Of a stretch of DNA of 64,000 bases, positions 59,568 to 64,000 are shown one piece after another. The notes under the pieces were generated by a model, which was not told where the DNA came from, searched no databases, and saw only the letters and a program-made list of their open reading frames with translations. This stretch comes from Gammaproteobacteria bacterium (GTDB lineage: Bacteria; Pseudomonadota; Gammaproteobacteria; Steroidobacterales; GCA-2729495). The position numbers were made by a program, and so were the translations under genes. The number at the start of each line of letters is the position of its first letter. The first letter of the stretch is position 1. The DNA lies in NCBI GenBank assembly GCA_015709695.1, contig CP054183.1, positions 930,001-994,000 on the forward strand, written 5' to 3'.

Positions 59568-59702
59568 CTTCAGCATCAGCTTTCCAGAAGTCAGTATTCG
59601 CCTAGTGGAGACGGAGGCGCCTTGCAAGGCAGGTCGTCGTGGTCGTAAAAAAACTATCCTCCTAGGAAGATGGTCTTGTGCCTACCTTGATCTGGAGAGA
59701 AT

Positions 59703-62700
59703 GTGTCGCAGTCTCCTGAATTAGCCGGCGGGGCGGGCTTTACCTTCGAAGGTTCAGTAGGAGCCCTGTATCTCGCGAGCCTGCTGGCCGAAGGTTTCGC
59801 TCCCGGAATCGACAATCGGGCAGTGTGCCGCGTTGCGTTCCAGCAGCGTGACTTCGGTGAGCCGCTGGACGACATCATCGTCGATTCCAGATCCGCAACA
59901 GGTGATCTGGCCCGACTCAGCCTCCAAGCCAAACGTTCACTGGTCATCAGCCAAGCCAAGACAAATACGGATTTCTGCGAAGTTGTTCGCGACTGCTGGC
60001 TGACGCTTCAGAAACCTGGCTTTCGGCGGCAGCAAGATCGTTATGGGGCAGCCGTTGGCAGCGTTGCCAAAGACAAGGTGAGGGCATTGAACACACTGTG
60101 CGAGTTTGCCCGAGAGAGTGTGACGGTAGATCACTTCACAGCGCGGTTCGTTCCAGGAGGCAACGCGAGTACTGGGGTTCGGGCGGTCCGGAATGATATC
60201 GAGGCCCTTCTCCTCGAAGTCCGCGGAGAATCATGTTCCGACGTTGAGGTCAAAGACTTCCTGGCGCACTTCGTGCTGATCGAATTTGACTTCCTCCATG
60301 ACGGCGCCGTGGACCCGCCCCAAGCCATGTCACGAGTGCGTGACTGCTTGCTTCCCGCTGAAGCAGGGAAGGCCCCGCTGGTTTGGTCACATCTGGTCAA
60401 TCTTGCCCGTACATCAGCTGGGAAGGCCGGTGAATATGATCGCGCTCGTTTGGTTCGGTCCGTCTCGGAGGTCGCCGGCCTGCGGGTCGCTGTCTCCCTC
60501 AAGCCGGACTTGGACAAGCTGGTAACTCTGGCGCGCAGCTATGTAGATGGCATTCAGGACGATATTGGTGGCGTCAAACTGGATCGTCCATCGCTTTCCG
60601 TGAGTCTCGACGACAAGCTGGCGGCGTCACGTCTCATCCAGATCAAGGGACTCCCAGGTAGTGGGAAATCGGTCCTGTTGCGTCAGCGTGTCGAGCGCGC
60701 GCTAGGACGTGGTCCTGTTCTGTTCCTGAAAGCCGACCAGATAGATGGCCGAAACTGGATTGGCTTCGCATCGGCGCATGGATTGTCAGGAGCTGCCCTG
60801 CAAGATCTGCTCGTGGAGATCGGTGCAATTGGTACTCCGGTGCTCTACATCGACGCCATAGACCGTGTCGAGAAGGAGAACCAGTCTGTTGTTCTGGATG
60901 TCTTGCGGCAGATCACTCGATCCCAGGTTCTAGAAAACTGGCGAATCGTGGTTTCCGTCAGGGACGCCGGCATCGAAATGCTACGCAACTGGATGGCCGA
61001 CATACTCGACAACGTCAGTGTCGCCAGCGTCTCTGTCGGGTCGCTGGATGACGACGAGGCGGAGGTGATTGCCACGGCAAAGCCGCAGCTGAGGAGCCTG
61101 CTGTTCGGTACGCAGGCCGTGCGCGATGTCGTCCGTCGGCCGTTCTTCACCAAGATACTCAATCAGAACTACACGGCCAATGCGAACGGCCCGCAGTTCG
61201 AACCTGCATCTGAAGTCGATCTCATCGAGAACTGGTGGGCTCGGGGAGGCTACAGCGCCACCGGCCAGGATGCCATCGCCCGGCAGCGAGCTATCGTGGA
61301 ACTGGCTGGACTGCGCAGCCGCAAACTGAGCGAACCCATTGCCCTGCGGCTTCTATCCCAGCCGTCGGTGGCGTTACTCGACCAGCTCATCCTGGATGGA
61401 ATTCTTCAGGAGTTCAGGCGCGGCCACTCGGTGCGCTTCTCGCACGATATCTTCTTCGAATGGGCGTTCTTCCACGCATTGACTGATCGAAATGACGATT
61501 GGCTGGAGGAAATTCGCTCCTGCGGAGAGCCGCCGGCCGTGTCTCGTGTCGTCGAGCTTCTTGCGCAATGGGAATACAGCCGTGGACAAGGCTGGGGGGC
61601 GCATCTGGCGCGTGTTGCGGGTTCACAGATGCGATCTCAATGGACCAGGGCGTGGCTCCTGGGTCCAATGGGAATCTCCAATTTCTCAGCCGACGAAGGG
61701 CAATTCGCCAACGTGGCCTTTGAGGAAGACTTCAGGTTCCTGAAGAAGGCGCTGGTGTGGTTTCAGGCTGAAAAGACCATTCCAAACCAAGACATTCTTG
61801 CAAGCAATCTGCCGCAGGACCAGAGGCAGCGCTTTGCGGACCTACTGGGATGGCCAGCGGATTTCAGTGCGTGGCGTCGGCTTATATCGTTTCTTCTCCA
61901 TCATGTATCTGAAATCCCTGTTCGGCTCTATCCCGATATCCTTTCGGTTTTCGAGGTATGGCAGAACGCGTTTGCTGACCTGCAATTGCGGACCTCGCAG
62001 GCGATTCTCGAAAAGGGCGCCGAATGGCTAGCAGAACTGGATGCTGCTGAGGTCGAACGTTCGTGGGATCGCCCCTCTGAACGGTGGGGAAGTATTTCCG
62101 GGTGGGATGAATTCAGAAAGTCACTTTCCAATCTTGTCCTGAAAGGGTCGCGATCCGAGCCAAGTTTGGTCGATGATTACCTGAGACGCCTCATGACGTC
62201 CAAGCGACTTCTCAGGGACCGGTTTGAGGATATCGTTGCCTTTTCGCCAAGGCTCTCCCAGACACATTCGAAGCTCCTTGTCGACTTTGCGCTCGCGTAT
62301 CTTAAACAGGAGTTGCCGGATGATCGGCTTAAGCGAGAGCGAGAAGAGGCCGCCAGAAATGCGGAACGCCGGCGACAGGTGCTCGCAAAGCCGGAAGCTG
62401 AGAGAACTCGCCTTGAGCAACTCATGGCTGATGCGCCCTCGCCACTCATCGGCGGTGGAATCTCACATTTCGAGCGGGAAGAACTCTGTGTTGATCGCGA
62501 TTTTCGCAATTTCTGGCCGGAATCTCCCCTGCGCGAGCCATTCCATTCGTTATTCCAGTCGTCACCGGACGAAGCCCTGCGGCTGTTACGGGAACTGTGC
62601 AATCACGCCATGACGGCGTGGCGGCAGTTCCACCGATATCGGGACTACTACGAAGAAGCCGTGCGTACGCCCCTGCCACTGGAGATTGCCTTCCCGTGGG

Positions 62701-62792
62701 GGACGCAGAAGTTCTGGGGAACGGATCGGATCTACCAGTGGTTTCGGGCCTTTTCAGCTCCCAAACCACTGGGCTGTGGCTTCATGTGTTGA
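59703..62792 (+). CDS. STAND-type NTPase with N-terminal nuclease-like domain, truncated by IS21
   Basis: The 1029 residues left show an N-terminal restriction-endonuclease-like domain (FEGSVGALYLASLLAEG, then FGEPLDDIIVDSR and LSLQAKRSL, the D-(n)-Q-x-K pattern of Cap4/DUF4297-type effectors). A P-loop ATPase follows, with Walker A IQIKGLPGSGKSVLLRQRVE near 312-331 and Walker B TPVLYIDAIDRVEKENQ near 378, and then long helical repeats. This is the plan of Avs-like antiphage sensors. The frame ends in FM-Cys-stop exactly at the left end of the IS21 element, so the C-terminal sensor part is lost or displaced. The GTG start has GGAG upstream. Confidence 0.75.
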   Translation: MSQSPELAGGAGFTFEGSVGALYLASLLAEGFAPGIDNRAVCRVAFQQRDFGEPLDDIIVDSRSATGDLARLSLQAKRSLVISQAKTNTDFCEVVRDCWLTLQKPGFRRQQDRYGAAVGSVAKDKVRALNTLCEFARESVTVDHFTARFVPGGNASTGVRAVRNDIEALLLEVRGESCSDVEVKDFLAHFVLIEFDFLHDGAVDPPQAMSRVRDCLLPAEAGKAPLVWSHLVNLARTSAGKAGEYDRARLVRSVSEVAGLRVAVSLKPDLDKLVTLARSYVDGIQDDIGGVKLDRPSLSVSLDDKLAASRLIQIKGLPGSGKSVLLRQRVERALGRGPVLFLKADQIDGRNWIGFASAHGLSGAALQDLLVEIGAIGTPVLYIDAIDRVEKENQSVVLDVLRQITRSQVLENWRIVVSVRDAGIEMLRNWMADILDNVSVASVSVGSLDDDEAEVIATAKPQLRSLLFGTQAVRDVVRRPFFTKILNQNYTANANGPQFEPASEVDLIENWWARGGYSATGQDAIARQRAIVELAGLRSRKLSEPIALRLLSQPSVALLDQLILDGILQEFRRGHSVRFSHDIFFEWAFFHALTDRNDDWLEEIRSCGEPPAVSRVVELLAQWEYSRGQGWGAHLARVAGSQMRSQWTRAWLLGPMGISNFSADEGQFANVAFEEDFRFLKKALVWFQAEKTIPNQDILASNLPQDQRQRFADLLGWPADFSAWRRLISFLLHHVSEIPVRLYPDILSVFEVWQNAFADLQLRTSQAILEKGAEWLAELDAAEVERSWDRPSERWGSISGWDEFRKSLSNLVLKGSRSEPSLVDDYLRRLMTSKRLLRDRFEDIVAFSPRLSQTHSKLLVDFALAYLKQELPDDRLKREREEAARNAERRRQVLAKPEAERTRLEQLMADAPSPLIGGGISHFEREELCVDRDFRNFWPESPLREPFHSLFQSSPDEALRLLRELCNHAMTAWRQFHRYRDYYEEAVRTPLPLEIAFPWGTQKFWGTDRIYQWFRAFSAPKPLGCGFMC

Positions 62793-64000
62793 TTTGCGCC
62801 TAAAACTGACCCACCTATAGCGGGTATTTGCATCCAATTTTGACCCACGTGTACACCCCCGTCCTGCTCTTTGGGGCAGGAGATTTCTGGAGTGATCGAC
62901 GTGGCGATATTGAGTGTTATACGACGCTGGCACCTGCGCGAAGGGGTGCCGATCCGCGAGATTGCCCGGCGCACCAAGCTGTCCCGGAACACGATCCGCA
63001 AGTACCTGGCCAGTGGCGTGGTGGAGCCGGTCTACCCGCAGCGCAAGAGTCCGATCAAGCTCGACCCGTTTGCCGACATGCTCGCCTGCTGGCTGGAGCG
63101 AGAGGCCGGACGCGGCCGCAAGCAGCGGCGCAACTGGCGCCAGCTGCACAACGATCTGCGGGCGTTGGGCTACGAGGGTTCCTATGACCGCGTAGCGGCC
63201 TTTTCCCGCGCATGGCAGCGCCAGCTTCAAGAAGCCGAGCGCACCAGCCGCGGCACGTTCGTGCCGCTGAGATTCGCGCCTGGAGAGGCGTTCCAGTTCG
63301 ACTGGAGCGAGGACTGGGCGGTGATCGGCGGGGAACGCTGCAAGTTCTCCGTGGCGCAGTTCAAGCTGTGCCACAGCCGCGCTTTCCTGCTGCGGGCCTA
63401 TCCACAGCAGAGCCACGAGATGCTCTTCGACGCCCATAATCACGCCTTCGCTGTCTTTGGCGGCGTACCCCGGCGCGGCATCTACGACAACATGAAGACC
63501 GCGGTGGACAAGATCGGACGCGGCAAGGAGCGCATCGTCAACGTGCGCTTCCGGGCCATGGCCAGTCACTTCCTGTTCGAGACCGACTTCTGTAACCCGG
63601 CCGCCGGATGGGAGAAGGGCCAGATCGAGAAGAACGTGCAGGATGCGCGACCGCGCATCTGGCACGAGGTGCCCCGGTTCCCGGATCTGCCGGCGCTCAA
63701 TGACTGGCTGCAGCGACGCTGCATCGGCCTGTGGAGCCAGATCCAGCACCCGGAACATCCGCAACGCACCGTGGCCCAGGTGCTGGCCGAGGAGCAGCCT
63801 CACCTGATGCCTGCGCCTTCGCCGTTCGATGGCTATGTCGAGGACACCAAGCGCGTCTCGCCCACGTGCCTGATCACCTTCGAGCGCAACCGCTACAGCG
63901 TCCCGGCCTCGTTCGCCAACCGGCCGGTGAGCGTGCGCGCCTATGCCGATCGGCTCGTCGTGGTGGCCGAAGGGCAGATCATCGCCGAGCATGCGCGCCT
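62785..64000 (+). mobile_element. IS21-family insertion sequence (left part)
   Basis: The left end is near TGTGTTGATTTGCGCC. Two subterminal copies of TGACCCAC (62807 and 62841) are the multiple terminal repeats typical of IS21 elements. istA follows in the same orientation; istB and the right end lie outside the window. The insertion is in the STAND NTPase gene, whose frame stops three codons into the element. Confidence 0.82.
62892..64000 (+). CDS. istA: IstA transposase of IS21 family (3' part beyond window)
   Basis: The open frame runs off the right edge after 369 codons. It has an N-terminal helix-turn-helix (REGVPIREIARRTKLSRNTI) and the DDE catalytic core: FQFDWSEDWAVIGG with the first Asp, GGVPRRGIYDNMKTAVDKIG with the second, and WEKGQIEKNVQDARPRIWHE with the Glu. 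All three are intact. The GTG at 62892 has AGGAG nine bases upstream; a GTG at 62901 is possible. IstB, the ATPase helper, should follow. Confidence 0.9.
   Translation, partial: MIDVAILSVIRRWHLREGVPIREIARRTKLSRNTIRKYLASGVVEPVYPQRKSPIKLDPFADMLACWLEREAGRGRKQRRNWRQLHNDLRALGYEGSYDRVAAFSRAWQRQLQEAERTSRGTFVPLRFAPGEAFQFDWSEDWAVIGGERCKFSVAQFKLCHSRAFLLRAYPQQSHEMLFDAHNHAFAVFGGVPRRGIYDNMKTAVDKIGRGKERIVNVRFRAMASHFLFETDFCNPAAGWEKGQIEKNVQDARPRIWHEVPRFPDLPALNDWLQRRCIGLWSQIQHPEHPQRTVAQVLAEEQPHLMPAPSPFDGYVEDTKRVSPTCLITFERNRYSVPASFANRPVSVRAYADRLVVVAEGQIIAEHAR

Overview
The window reads as chromosomal DNA of a GC-rich gammaproteobacterium. The left arm carries typical gammaproteobacterial housekeeping neighbourhoods (gspC, clpS-clpA, infA, aat, trxB, ftsK-lolA-rarA-serS) and a protein with a VPLPA/PEP-CTERM-like sorting tail. 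A Xanthomonadales, Nevskiales or Steroidobacterales-type host is plausible, but the sequence alone does not fix the genus.

Region 1 (1-14465) is core genome. It holds the end of a type II secretion gene, the N-degron pathway genes clpS, clpA and aat around infA, a FemAB-like acyltransferase, thioredoxin reductase, the ftsK-lolA-vanZ-rarA-serS run and the sorting-tail exoprotein.

Region 2 starts at a tRNA-Ser(UGA) (14466-14555). A P4-type tyrosine integrase follows at once, and from there to the right edge the DNA looks like one integrative and conjugative element (ICE) whose right end is not in the window. Its modules are: (a) integrase and two AlpA-like regulators; (b) a metal cargo with a Mn-type yybP-ykoY riboswitch in front of a UPF0016 exporter, a czcC / His-rich lipoprotein / czcB / czcA / cadA / lipoprotein operon on the minus strand, two 132-residue paralogues of a small secreted His-containing protein, and a DUF411-like protein that has lost its cysteines; (c) a divergent FlhC-like / FlhD-like pair next to the transfer genes, resembling the SetC/SetD or BisC activators of other ICEs; (d) a complete VirB2-VirB11 plus VirD4 type IV secretion system (29805-40828) with an EexN-like gene, followed by two genes sharing an LPD7-associated domain; (e) a TIR-like two-gene insert; (f) a DUF932 gene and radC, each preceded by the same large branched RNA-like structure, then a small HTH gene, a candidate oriT, mobC and a VirD2-like MOBP relaxase.

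Region 3 (49260-62792) is a defence cargo. It contains a SIR2-like protein, a PD-(D/E)XK nuclease candidate, a Gabija pair (GajA OLD-family nuclease and GajB UvrD-like helicase) followed on the same strand by two or three unrecognised genes, an LRAT-like protein divergent from a membrane-anchored XRE regulator, an unknown 369-residue protein and a large STAND-type NTPase with an N-terminal nuclease-like domain. That last gene is cut by an IS21-family element whose istA runs off the window.

The parts most likely to be new are the Gabija-linked extra genes, the TIR/276-residue pair, the divergent FlhC/FlhD-like switch, the repeated RNA structure shared by the DUF932 and radC leaders, and the duplicated leaderless metal-locus gene.
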